A stretch of DNA of 64,000 nt from Deltaproteobacteria bacterium (GTDB taxonomy: Bacteria; Desulfobacterota; GWC2-55-46), in contig JACRCL010000031.1 of NCBI GenBank assembly GCA_016219015.1, positions 86,159 through 150,158 on the forward strand, given 5' to 3'. Below the pieces are notes generated by a model. It saw only the letters and a list, made by a program, of their open reading frames with translations, had not been told where the DNA came from and ran no database searches. Position 1 is the stretch's first letter. Every line of letters starts with the position of its first letter. The position numbers and the translations under genes were made by a program. Shown piece after piece: positions 16,115 to 23,988 of the stretch.

Positions 16115-16155
16115 AAAAGGGCCGCGGGGTAACCCCCGCGGCCCTTTTGTTTTTC
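16115..16155. terminator. Bidirectional terminator between pntB and the cytochrome c gene
   Basis: AAAAGGGCCGCGGGG and CCCCGCGGCCCTTTT form a long GC-rich stem with a TAAC-type loop, with T-runs in both directions. It ends the pnt operon (plus) and the cytochrome gene (minus). Confidence 0.93.
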
Positions 16156-16164
16156 AGCAGCCTC

Positions 16165-16500
16165 TTACTTCTTATTGGCCACTCCCTTTATATGCTCTAC
16201 CACGGCCTTTGCCTCGTCTTCCTTGATGTTCTGCTTGGGCATGCCCATGGGGAACTGCTTATACCTCTTTGCAGGGCCCTCGCGCCCCTTCAACACAATG
16301 TCCATCAGCTGCTGGTCAGTGCTCGTCTTTACGAAGTCGTTCCCTTTAAAGCCGGGGGCCATGGGCGTGCCCTGCGCCTCAGGGCCGTGGCAGGGGGCGC
16401 ACTTGGCCTTGTATACGGCTGCGCCGTCCGCGGCCGCCAGTGCGCTCGCCGCAAGGCCCAAGACAACGGCCATCACGCAAAAAAACATGAATCTTTTCAT
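16165..16500 (-). CDS. Periplasmic class I c-type cytochrome
   Basis: 111 aa. A signal peptide (MKRFMFFCVMAVVLGLAASA, cleavage after ALA) leaves a mature protein of about 88 aa with one heme site CAPCH (residues 34-38). The probable distal Met ligand is in QFPMGMPKQ. The size and pattern are those of small soluble electron carriers (cytochrome c553/c6-like). A strong AAAGGAGG ribosome site precedes the ATG. It stands alone between two terminator-like structures. The redox partner is not apparent. Confidence 0.9.
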   Translation of the reverse strand: MKRFMFFCVMAVVLGLAASALAAADGAAVYKAKCAPCHGPEAQGTPMAPGFKGNDFVKTSTDQQLMDIVLKGREGPAKRYKQFPMGMPKQNIKEDEAKAVVEHIKGVANKK

Positions 16501-16543
16501 GGAGTAGCCTCCTTTTCTAAGGTGAACAGTATTTATTAAATAA

Positions 16544-16687
16544 AGGGTGCCTCTAAAAATTAGGTATTTTTTCTGAGGTCAAGGAAGGGCGGAAATAAAA
16601 AGCGGAGCATATATGATAATATGTGAGCATTTTTATTTTCGCCCTGACACAGAGATCAGGAAAAAGAACAATTTTTAGAGGCAGCCT
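16544..16687 (+). repeat. Family A palindromic repeat, copy A2
   Basis: 144 bp, same ends as A1 (CCTCTAAAAATT ... AATTTTTAGAGGCAGCCT). It lies 44 bases upstream of the cytochrome c start and 57 bases beyond the addA-like stop. The right arm holds CTGACA-N17-AACAAT, but here it does not face a gene start. Confidence 0.9.
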
Positions 16688-16743
16688 AAAAGGACTTTTT
16701 TGCAGGCCCGGCTCTGTAAGCTCCCCGGTAGTGGTGCAGCGCT

Positions 16744-19700
16744 TTACCATTCTATCCACGCGCCGAGCGCGGGATAGTATATCCCCCTCTTTATCTCCCT
16801 CGTTTCACCGCCTGAAATGAGTATATCCGCATACCTTTCAAGCTGCAACCTGTACCTCTCCTTTTCGCTCTTGAGGAACTCGTCCAGGGCCCCGCCCTCG
16901 TGGCGGCTCGTCTTGTAATCTATGACCCAGCGCCTGTCTTTATCGTCAACAAAAGTCCTGTCTATCACAACGCGCGCCACCTTCCCCTTCACCACCCCGG
17001 TTATCGGCAGCTCCACGGAGGATTCCTTTTGGCCCTCGAGTATCCACCTCCCGCGCGGGTCACCCAACGCCTTGCAGAGCACCTCCGCGCACTCAAGGGC
17101 CATCCTGCGGGCCTCGTCCCTGTTTACCCCGAGCGCAAGGAGCATGGCCTTCATCCGCTCCCTCTCTTTTTTTATCTTCTCTTCGCTCCAGCGTCCGGGG
17201 CCCTCCTTCGCCATCCTGCGGAAGTACCTGTGGACAACGGTGCCGAGGTGGCGGACCGACCCGCCAGCCCAGTAGAACTCGGGCTCCCGGCGCTCTGCGG
17301 GTTCTGCGGCTTCCACCGCCTCCAGGGGCGCCTTTGGCAGAGGCGCCTTCCATGAGCCGGGCAGCCGCGTCAGCATTATCCCGGGCGCCCTTCCGTCTTC
17401 GGTTTCCGCGGGGGAGAGGTCAAGGAGCATATCCTCCGTGAGAGACCCGTTTATTGAAGAGAGGAAAGACCTCCCGTCGGCCTTTATAACGCCGTCATCC
17501 TCATTTACATTCCCGAGGAGGAGGAGGGATTTGCGCGCCCTTGTGGCGGCCACGTAAAACGCCCTTGTCCGCTCAAGGTCGAGCTTTCTCCTGTTCAGCT
17601 CGTTAAGGAAATCGTATACCGGGTTTTTGGACCTCCTGTCCTTCCTTTCGATGGGCGCAAGGAAAAGGTCGCCCCCCCTCTCCATCCAGAAAAGGAGCCT
17701 TTTCTCTTCGTTCCTCGGCGGCCTGCCGAGCCCCGGCAATACGACATGGTCGAACTCAAGCCCCTTTGCCTTGTGCACGGTCATCAGGTCGATGGAGGTC
17801 TCCTCCGACGTATGGCTCGCGTAAAGCCCTTCCATCCGCTCTTCGAGGTCTTTTATGAGGTTCGGCGCACCGGAGCCTGAGGCCTCGTCAACAAGGGCCA
17901 GGAAAGCCTCCGCGTCCTCCATGAGTGATGAGCCCTCCACGCAGGCCGGTCCATTAAGGTCTATCCAGAGCCCTTCAAGGAGCTCCCTTACCGGGACCCT
18001 GTTGTGCAGGGCGTACGGACCGCGCATCTTCTCCATAAAGGCCGCTGCGCGCGCCCTGCCGTCCTCAGATAGGCCTCTTATGCGCCCCTCGTAGTTAAGG
18101 AGCGTCCATATAGGACTGTTGCCATCTCCGGCGCAAAGGCTGTGGAGGTCGGCCAGAGTAAGCCCGCACCACGGCGCCCTCAGGACTGAAAGCCACGCGA
18201 CCCTGTCGTAAGGGTGGGTAATGGCCCTTACGAGGGCGAAGAGGTCCCGGACAACGTACCTGTCCGCGAGCGGGTCGAGCTCCTGGGCCCTGTATACAAG
18301 CCCTTCCTTGCGCATCGCCTCGACTATCGTATAGAGGTGGGAACGCGACCGGCAAAGTATCGCCACGGATTCGCCCTTATCGACAGCCTTTACTAACGAC
18401 ACGACCCTGTTCGCCTCGGACTCGTCGTCCCGTGTCCTGTATAATCTTATCTCGACGCCCTTGCCTCCACCCCCCTTTTTCGCGGCGATTGACGGCGCGT
18501 AGGGGATGGAGCCCGTAAAGATATCCTCGGCCTGAGGGAAGGCCGGAGAGAAAGCGCCGTTCACCCACTCCACTATCTCCTCCCCGGACCTGAAGTTCGT
18601 GCTGAGCCTTAAGGGGGCAAGCCTTATGTTGCCTATGCCGTTTATCTTGGCGTCGAGGAATAGCCCGACCTCGGCCTCCCTGAACATATAGATGGACTGC
18701 ATCGGGTCGCCCACGGCAAAGAGCGTCCTGCCGTCGTTCTCCTCCCAACCCCTCGTAAGGGCCTTGAGCAGGCAGAGCTGCGTCTGGGAGGTGTCCTGGT
18801 ACTCGTCCACCAGTATGTGCTTGAGCTTCATGTCGAGGGCGAGCATAAGCTCCGTGGGGTCGTCCTCCTGCCCGAGGGCAGAGAGCGCGGCCATTGAGAC
18901 CGCCTGGAAATCCACCGAGCCCCTTTCGGCGAACACCTCCATCAGCTTCCCCTCGGCTATGGGCAGCAGGCGGAGTATCGAGGAGAGTATCTCCCATTCT
19001 TCGGCGCTGTATGACGGCTCCGGCAGTATCGACACCTCGGAAAGGGTCTCGATGAAAGCGGTCTCATCCGCGAGCCCTTGGAGCAGGTCTTTAAACGCCT
19101 GTCTTTTATCAGCCCCTTCCGCGCTGGCAGGGAAGCCTATCCTTACGTCCACGCCGAAGGGTTTACGCAGGCCGTTCTTATCCGTAAGCAGAAGCGCCCT
19201 TATCCCCTTCCACAGCCGGAGGTCCTCCGCGACAGGGGCTGGTAACTTCCGGATGTTTGCGAGCGCGACCGCGGCATGGTTGGGGTTCGAGACCAAAAGG
19301 TTAGCGGCCGAGTACGGGGCCAGTTCCAAAAGACTTGCGATAACCCTCTTCGGGAAAGCGCTTTCAACTTCTTTAAGCCTCTGCTCGACGAGCCTCTTGA
19401 GCGAGCCTTCGAGCAGCCCCCTTAGGTTCGCGTCCACCCTTCCCACGTGCCTCTTCCACTGGTCCCGCCTCCTGAGCATCGCGACGAGCCTTGAGCAAAG
19501 CGCCGCCACGGAGTTGTCGAGGTGCCTGAGCGCGTCCCTTACGGCGTCGCCGTATTCCCCGTCAACCTCGACCAGCTCTATGGTCCTCCTCGCGGCTTCC
19601 ATGTAAAGTTCTTCGGGCTTCTCGGTTATCCGTGGCAAGACCCCCATGCCCGACAGGAGCGGCGTCAACCTTACGATCGAAGCGCAGAAAGAATCTATCG

Positions 19701-20049
19701 TCTGCACCTTGAGCCTGCCGGGGTTGTCAAGGAGGCCCCAGCCGCGCGCGCGGTCGGCCTCGAGCGCTCTCCTGGCAAGCTCGATAGTCTTTTTCTCATG
19801 GGGCTCTCCGCCCTCGGCCCCGGCCTTCGCCTTCTCTATAGAGCCGAGGATGCGGTTCTGCATCTCCCCGGCGGCCTTTCTCGTAAATGTAAGGGCGAGT
19901 ATCTCCTCCGGCCTCTCGACGATAGCCAAAAGCCTCAGGAACCTCTGCATCAGGAGTTCGGTCTTCCCTGAGCCTGCCGGGGCCTGTACTATGAACGAAT
20001 AGCCGGGGTCTATCGCCCGCTCCCTCTCAAGGGAATCTTTGATCTTCAA
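16744..20049 (-). CDS. addA: AddA/RecB-like UvrD-family helicase-nuclease
   Basis: About 1101 aa from a TTG at 20049 that overlaps the upstream stop as TTGA, with GGAG 8 bases before it; the longer frame to 20106 lies inside addB. UvrD helicase motifs are Walker A APAGSGKTELL, LALTFTRKAAGEM, the acidic DEYQDTSQTQ, VGDPMQSIYMFR and TVHKAKGLEFDHV. The C-terminus holds a PD-(D/E)XK RecB-type nuclease with WVIDYKTSRHE. It should form, with the neighbouring AddB-like protein, a RecBCD/AddAB-type end-resection enzyme for double-strand-break repair. Divergence from classical AddA leaves some doubt over the exact subfamily. Confidence 0.88.
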   Translation of the reverse strand: MKIKDSLERERAIDPGYSFIVQAPAGSGKTELLMQRFLRLLAIVERPEEILALTFTRKAAGEMQNRILGSIEKAKAGAEGGEPHEKKTIELARRALEADRARGWGLLDNPGRLKVQTIDSFCASIVRLTPLLSGMGVLPRITEKPEELYMEAARRTIELVEVDGEYGDAVRDALRHLDNSVAALCSRLVAMLRRRDQWKRHVGRVDANLRGLLEGSLKRLVEQRLKEVESAFPKRVIASLLELAPYSAANLLVSNPNHAAVALANIRKLPAPVAEDLRLWKGIRALLLTDKNGLRKPFGVDVRIGFPASAEGADKRQAFKDLLQGLADETAFIETLSEVSILPEPSYSAEEWEILSSILRLLPIAEGKLMEVFAERGSVDFQAVSMAALSALGQEDDPTELMLALDMKLKHILVDEYQDTSQTQLCLLKALTRGWEENDGRTLFAVGDPMQSIYMFREAEVGLFLDAKINGIGNIRLAPLRLSTNFRSGEEIVEWVNGAFSPAFPQAEDIFTGSIPYAPSIAAKKGGGGKGVEIRLYRTRDDESEANRVVSLVKAVDKGESVAILCRSRSHLYTIVEAMRKEGLVYRAQELDPLADRYVVRDLFALVRAITHPYDRVAWLSVLRAPWCGLTLADLHSLCAGDGNSPIWTLLNYEGRIRGLSEDGRARAAAFMEKMRGPYALHNRVPVRELLEGLWIDLNGPACVEGSSLMEDAEAFLALVDEASGSGAPNLIKDLEERMEGLYASHTSEETSIDLMTVHKAKGLEFDHVVLPGLGRPPRNEEKRLLFWMERGGDLFLAPIERKDRRSKNPVYDFLNELNRRKLDLERTRAFYVAATRARKSLLLLGNVNEDDGVIKADGRSFLSSINGSLTEDMLLDLSPAETEDGRAPGIMLTRLPGSWKAPLPKAPLEAVEAAEPAERREPEFYWAGGSVRHLGTVVHRYFRRMAKEGPGRWSEEKIKKERERMKAMLLALGVNRDEARRMALECAEVLCKALGDPRGRWILEGQKESSVELPITGVVKGKVARVVIDRTFVDDKDRRWVIDYKTSRHEGGALDEFLKSEKERYRLQLERYADILISGGETREIKRGIYYPALGAWIEW

Positions 20050-22676
20050 CTCTCGTCTCCGTCGTCTTCCATGCCGCCTATCCTGCAAAGTGTCGTAAGC
20101 CCGCACCGGAGGCAGGGCGGCTGGTCTTTGGCGTCAATTGGGTCTATCGAGCAGACGCCTTCGAGGAAGTCCCTGCCGAGCCTTTCTATCACGCCCTTCC
20201 AGAACTCCATCAGCCTTTCCCATTCCATGCCGTTGAACTTGTCCTCGTTCCCCTCTACGCCCTTTATCCCGGGCAGCAGTTCGGCGCGGCTGGAGATGCC
20301 GATGAACCTGCATTCGCCGGGCGCGATCCTCGCGAACGAGATCGCGTCGTACCTGCCGGTCAGGCTGTAGATGAAGAGCTGCGGCTCCCGCGGCCTTTCC
20401 GAGAGCCAGTCGGCCTTCACGTCGCCCGACTTGTAATCTATTACTATCTCGCGGCCCGACCCGTCCTCATCGACCCTGTCGAGCCTCCCGGTTATGACGA
20501 GCCCTCCGGCGTCGATCTTCGTCTCAAGCTCCATCGTCTTTACCTTGAACGGCCCCCTTTTAAGCTCAAGGGCCACCCAGTCCCTGATGACGGATTCACA
20601 CCGCTCCCTTTCAATGGCCATGAACCGCTCCGATAGCGGGAAGAGGTCTATGCCCTTCAGCGCCTTATCCGCGGTCTCTTTTATGTAACCGTCCAGCTCC
20701 CCGGCTTCGATCATCTTTTTAAGCCTTTCGGAGCCCTCGGCCTTCTCCCAGAAGAGCCTCAACGCGTTATGGAGGATAGTGCCCCTCTTCGAGTATGGGA
20801 GCCCGAGCTCGGGCACTTCAATGGAAGCGGCCTTAAGCCTGTGCGTCGCGAAGGCCTTGAACGGGCATATCGACTGGTCCTTTATGATATTCGTCCCGCC
20901 CCTTATCGATTTTTTTTCTTCGGGGCCTACCGGGATCCTCTCCCCTTCCTCCAGCTTTTCAAGGCTGAACCTGGAATGGATATCGTCCTTCAGGCGGCTT
21001 GTAGAGTCTATCTTAGGACTGGACACCTCACAGCCTTTAAACAGAGGGCTTGCCTTCAGCTCCTTGTCATCGGCCCTCAGTGGAAAACTTACCTCCACCA
21101 GAGGCGCGCTTGACAGGATTCTATCGACGGTACTTTTTGAGAACCGCAGTTCCCTTTCATGCGATGAGCGCGGCAGGTTGTATTCCCTCTGGATGAATAC
21201 CGGTATGAACGGGTTTGGAGATGGCTGTGAAGGGAGCGCGAACTCGTGGCAGCCGAGGAGCCATACGTGGTCGAAGAAGAGCCCCGCTGACTCAAGGAGG
21301 CCGAGGACCTGCACGCGGCTGCCGGGTGTTTCCGCCTGGTGCATTATCTTGCCTGCAATTGAAAAGATACGGGATACGGCCTCGGCGCGGGGGATACTGC
21401 CGATTATGTCGTCAAGCCCTGCAAACTCCTCAAGGAGCGAGTTCCATGCCTTGAGGGCCTGGAACTCCACGCTATTTAACCTTATAGGGCTCAGCCAGCC
21501 GATATTCTTAAGGAGGCCGCTCAGATTGTGCGCCCAGTATGACGGGAGCGCCTTTTTGCCCGTTCCGCTCAGGCCCTTGACCCAGAGGCCGAGCCTGCCC
21601 GTGAGGTCCGCCCCAAACCCCGCCTTCTTTCTTATATCATTAAGGCTGCTTTTAAGACGGTTTTCCCTCCTGAGCTCAGCGTCAAGACGGCTGAAGGCAA
21701 GGCGGTCGCGCTCATCGAGGAGGTACGGGGACATGAAGACAGAGGCGAGCTTATCGACGTCCTCCCTGCCCCCGTTTACGAAAAGTATGGCGAGGGCAGA
21801 GCTTACGAGAGGTTCTTCGGAAAGCGGCGCGCCGAGCGAGATATTGAATACGGCCCTCTTATCAGAGGACAGGAGGACTGAGGCCGGGTCGAGTTCAGCC
21901 GCGAACTCCCTGTTTATGATATCCCTGTACCTGTTCAGCTCAGGGGCGATTATGCCTATCCTGGCCCCCTGAGGGAGTGTCCTTATCCACCTCGCGGCCT
22001 GTACGACCTCTTCCACCTCATCCCCGTAGGCCCTTACTGTTACCGCGCCTTTTGTCCCCCCTCCTCCTCCGGGCCAGAAAGAGACCTTTACGCCATTCTG
22101 TTCAAGCGCCTCGATGACAGCCGAAGCCGCCGGCGTAAATTCGTCAAAGCCCGCGATAACGGCCTCTTCCGGGACAGGCAGGCGCTTTGCCTTTATAAGC
22201 ACGGCGAGCCTTTGGGGCAGGGCAAGCCGATCCACGAAGCCGAGCCTTTTAATTTCGCCCTCGTAGGCCTTTGCCCACCTTTTAAGCGCCCTGGCCTCGC
22301 CCGTAAGGTAGATATCCTCCGGGAGCCTTACGCCGTATTCCTTTATAAGCCTGTATGCCTCGAAGGCCGTATCAGCCGCGCCGGAGTTATAGAGGCCCGC
22401 CTCGGGCAGGTCCTTGTCTTCGGATACTATCTTCTCCCATAGGGCCTGCGCCCTCGCCGGGCCGAGGAGCGGCTCATCGGGGATATGCTCCTCAAAGAGG
22501 GCTGAGAGCCACGAACTGAAAGGCAATATAAGGGGTGTGGGCCACGCCTTCAAGCCGGACGCCTGCATCCGCGAGTCGTATTCGGACAGGAGGGAACGGC
22601 TCAGGCGGGCGTTGACCGTCAAAACAGGCACGCCTCTTGATATGGCGGAAGAGATCTCGTCGAGTCTTTTTTGCAT
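20046..22676 (-). CDS. addB: AddB-like nuclease subunit with Fe-S-type cysteines
   Basis: 876 aa. The N-terminal two thirds look like an inactivated helicase domain (PFSSWLSALFEEHIP, VIAGFDEFTPAASAVIEAL). The C-terminus has a PD-(D/E)XK nuclease with EIVIDYKSGDVKADW. Cysteines in DQSICPFKAFATHRL and in CLRCGLTTLCR surround the nuclease domain, matching the [4Fe-4S] staple of AddB and related nucleases. It is translated just ahead of AddA, coupled by TTGA. The start at 22676 has no clear ribosome site; repeat A3 begins 15 bases upstream and may have replaced the native leader. It could also be classed with the 'probable DNA repair protein' RecB-like family. Confidence 0.82.
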   Translation of the reverse strand: MQKRLDEISSAISRGVPVLTVNARLSRSLLSEYDSRMQASGLKAWPTPLILPFSSWLSALFEEHIPDEPLLGPARAQALWEKIVSEDKDLPEAGLYNSGAADTAFEAYRLIKEYGVRLPEDIYLTGEARALKRWAKAYEGEIKRLGFVDRLALPQRLAVLIKAKRLPVPEEAVIAGFDEFTPAASAVIEALEQNGVKVSFWPGGGGGTKGAVTVRAYGDEVEEVVQAARWIRTLPQGARIGIIAPELNRYRDIINREFAAELDPASVLLSSDKRAVFNISLGAPLSEEPLVSSALAILFVNGGREDVDKLASVFMSPYLLDERDRLAFSRLDAELRRENRLKSSLNDIRKKAGFGADLTGRLGLWVKGLSGTGKKALPSYWAHNLSGLLKNIGWLSPIRLNSVEFQALKAWNSLLEEFAGLDDIIGSIPRAEAVSRIFSIAGKIMHQAETPGSRVQVLGLLESAGLFFDHVWLLGCHEFALPSQPSPNPFIPVFIQREYNLPRSSHERELRFSKSTVDRILSSAPLVEVSFPLRADDKELKASPLFKGCEVSSPKIDSTSRLKDDIHSRFSLEKLEEGERIPVGPEEKKSIRGGTNIIKDQSICPFKAFATHRLKAASIEVPELGLPYSKRGTILHNALRLFWEKAEGSERLKKMIEAGELDGYIKETADKALKGIDLFPLSERFMAIERERCESVIRDWVALELKRGPFKVKTMELETKIDAGGLVITGRLDRVDEDGSGREIVIDYKSGDVKADWLSERPREPQLFIYSLTGRYDAISFARIAPGECRFIGISSRAELLPGIKGVEGNEDKFNGMEWERLMEFWKGVIERLGRDFLEGVCSIDPIDAKDQPPCLRCGLTTLCRIGGMEDDGDES

Positions 22677-22690
22677 GGGAGTGGAGGTGG

Positions 22691-22828
22691 AGGATAAAAA
22701 TTGTTCTTTTTTCTGACCTCTGCGTCAGGGCGAAAATAAAAGTGCTCACATATTAACATATATGCTGCGCTTTTTATTTCCGCCCTTCCTTGACTTCAGA
22801 AAAAATTCCTAATTTTTAGATGTATCCT
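22691..22828 (-). repeat. Family A palindromic repeat, copy A3 (reverse orientation)
   Basis: 138 bp, inverted relative to the other copies and with a shorter left end. On the minus strand its arm carries CTGACG-N17-AACAAT ending 24 bases before the addB start codon, so it faces addB. Confidence 0.88.
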
Positions 22829-22898
22829 GAATATATTACCTCTTTGAGGGGGAAAATACAAAAAATTGTGCGCGGGCCTTTACGCGGGGTTTGTGCCT

Positions 22899-23012
22899 GA
22901 ACACGCATAGCGAGCGCATTCCCCGCTGCTTGCAGCGGGGTTTAGCGAGCGAATCGAAATCGAAATCTCCTTATGTGTCGAAGATTCCCCGCAGCTTGCT
23001 GCGGGAAGATTC
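22899..23012. repeat. Family C repeat, copy C1 (two GC hairpins)
   Basis: Starts GAACACGCATAGCGAGCG and contains hairpins CCCCGCTG-CTTG-CAGCGGGG and CCCGCAG-CTTG-CTGCGGG separated by AGCGAGCGAATCGAAATC. Almost the same sequence is at 38593-38704. It lies upstream of tRNA-His. Confidence 0.9.
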
Positions 23013-23121
23013 AACCACGGATTCTTAATCCCCGTGATTTTTGTAAATGGCACTGTTGACTAAAACAGCCTTCTATGTTAAAAATATATGTTCATTAGCG
23101 TCTTTTTCGCGTAAACCCAAT

Positions 23122-23198
23122 GGTGGGCGTAGCTCAACGGTTAGAGCACCGGACTGTGGCTCCGGGGGCTGGGGGTTCAAGTCCCCTCGTCCACCCCA
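23122..23198 (+). tRNA. tRNA-His (GTG anticodon)
   Basis: 77 nt including the extra 5' G typical of tRNA-His and an encoded CCA. Acceptor GTGGGCG pairs with CGTCCAC, D-arm TAGCTCAACGGTTAGAGCA, anticodon arm CCGGACTGTGGCTCCGG with GTG, T-loop GGTTCAAGTCC. A reading frame over it is spurious. Confidence 0.95.
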
Positions 23199-23251
23199 GT
23201 TTTTCCAGTTAAACTCCCCTAAAAGCGCATCTGTAACCACAAAACTCCAAA

Positions 23252-23376
23252 AGTTGTCATTCTGAGCAAAGCGAAGAATCTTGATTTTCCCCCTTTTCTA
23301 AAGGGGGAAAAAGGGGGATTATAAACCGCTTCAGATAATCTCCCCTATCCCCTCTTTAAGAAAGAGGGGAATCTGG
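23252..23376. other. Intergenic repeat and hairpins between tRNA-His and dedA
   Basis: Contains the common CATTCTGAGCAAAGCGAAGAA motif near 23258, a hairpin CCCCCTTT/AAAGGGGG (23286-23312), and CCCCTCTTT/AAAGAGGGG (near 23350-23372). The hairpins can serve as terminators for tRNA-His (plus) or dedA (minus). No gene seen. Confidence 0.55.
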
Positions 23377-23391
23377 ACTTTTTGAAAAGCC

Positions 23392-23988
23392 TTAAAGCTC
23401 CTCCTCCCCGCCTTTCAGGTACCTGTAGACGAGGTAGACGGGTATCAATACGACGATAATGAGTATCACGAGGTGCCCTACCCGAGTTATGTCTTTCCTT
23501 AAGATACCGGCGCTGTTGCCTCCCATATACCCCGCGCCGACCATCACGGCTACGGTAAACACGGCAGCGATAGCGTCGGCGAGCAGGAACCTCAAGGCAC
23601 CCGTCCTCATTATCCCCGAGGTGAGGAATATCTGGGTCCGAAGCCCTATGAAATACCTGCCGAGCAGTATGAAAAGGACGCCCTGCCTTTTGAACCTCTC
23701 TTCGAGCTTTGCGAACCTCTCCGGCGGCAGCACCATGTGGAACATCCTGTGCGTGACGACCGCCCTGCCCCACTTCCATCCCGCGAAGTATATCGCCATG
23801 TCGCCCGCCAGCAGCCCCGCGTAGACGACCGGTATGGCGTAAAGGGGCTTGACCGTCCCGGTAGAGATAAAAATTCCGCAGAGCATCAATGAAAGCTCTT
23901 CCGGGAACGGGAGGCCAAGGCCGCCTAACATAAGTAGTATGAAAAGCCCGAGATACGGGAAGTGCTCGATAACCCCCGGAGGGTTCAT
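23392..23988 (-). CDS. DedA-family (SNARE-associated) integral membrane protein
   Basis: 198 aa from the ATG at 23988. The start overlaps the stop of the P-type ATPase gene by 4 bases, which settles it against a much longer frame. The DedA motifs are GLGLPFPEELSLMLCG, a re-entrant region with Glu residues, LLAGDMAIYFAGWKWG and GRYFIGLRTQIFLTSGIM (the conserved R near FxxGxR). Membrane helices are at about 13-35, 45-65, 130-155 and 165-190. DedA proteins help recycle polyprenyl phosphate or lipid carriers and support proton-motive-force homeostasis. Co-expressed with the Mg-type ATPase. Confidence 0.9.
   Translation of the reverse strand: MNPPGVIEHFPYLGLFILLMLGGLGLPFPEELSLMLCGIFISTGTVKPLYAIPVVYAGLLAGDMAIYFAGWKWGRAVVTHRMFHMVLPPERFAKLEERFKRQGVLFILLGRYFIGLRTQIFLTSGIMRTGALRFLLADAIAAVFTVAVMVGAGYMGGNSAGILRKDITRVGHLVILIIVVLIPVYLVYRYLKGGEEEL

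Noticed and set aside
23047..23265. 72-aa plus-strand frame
   Set aside because: Runs through tRNA-His; the tRNA explains the sequence.
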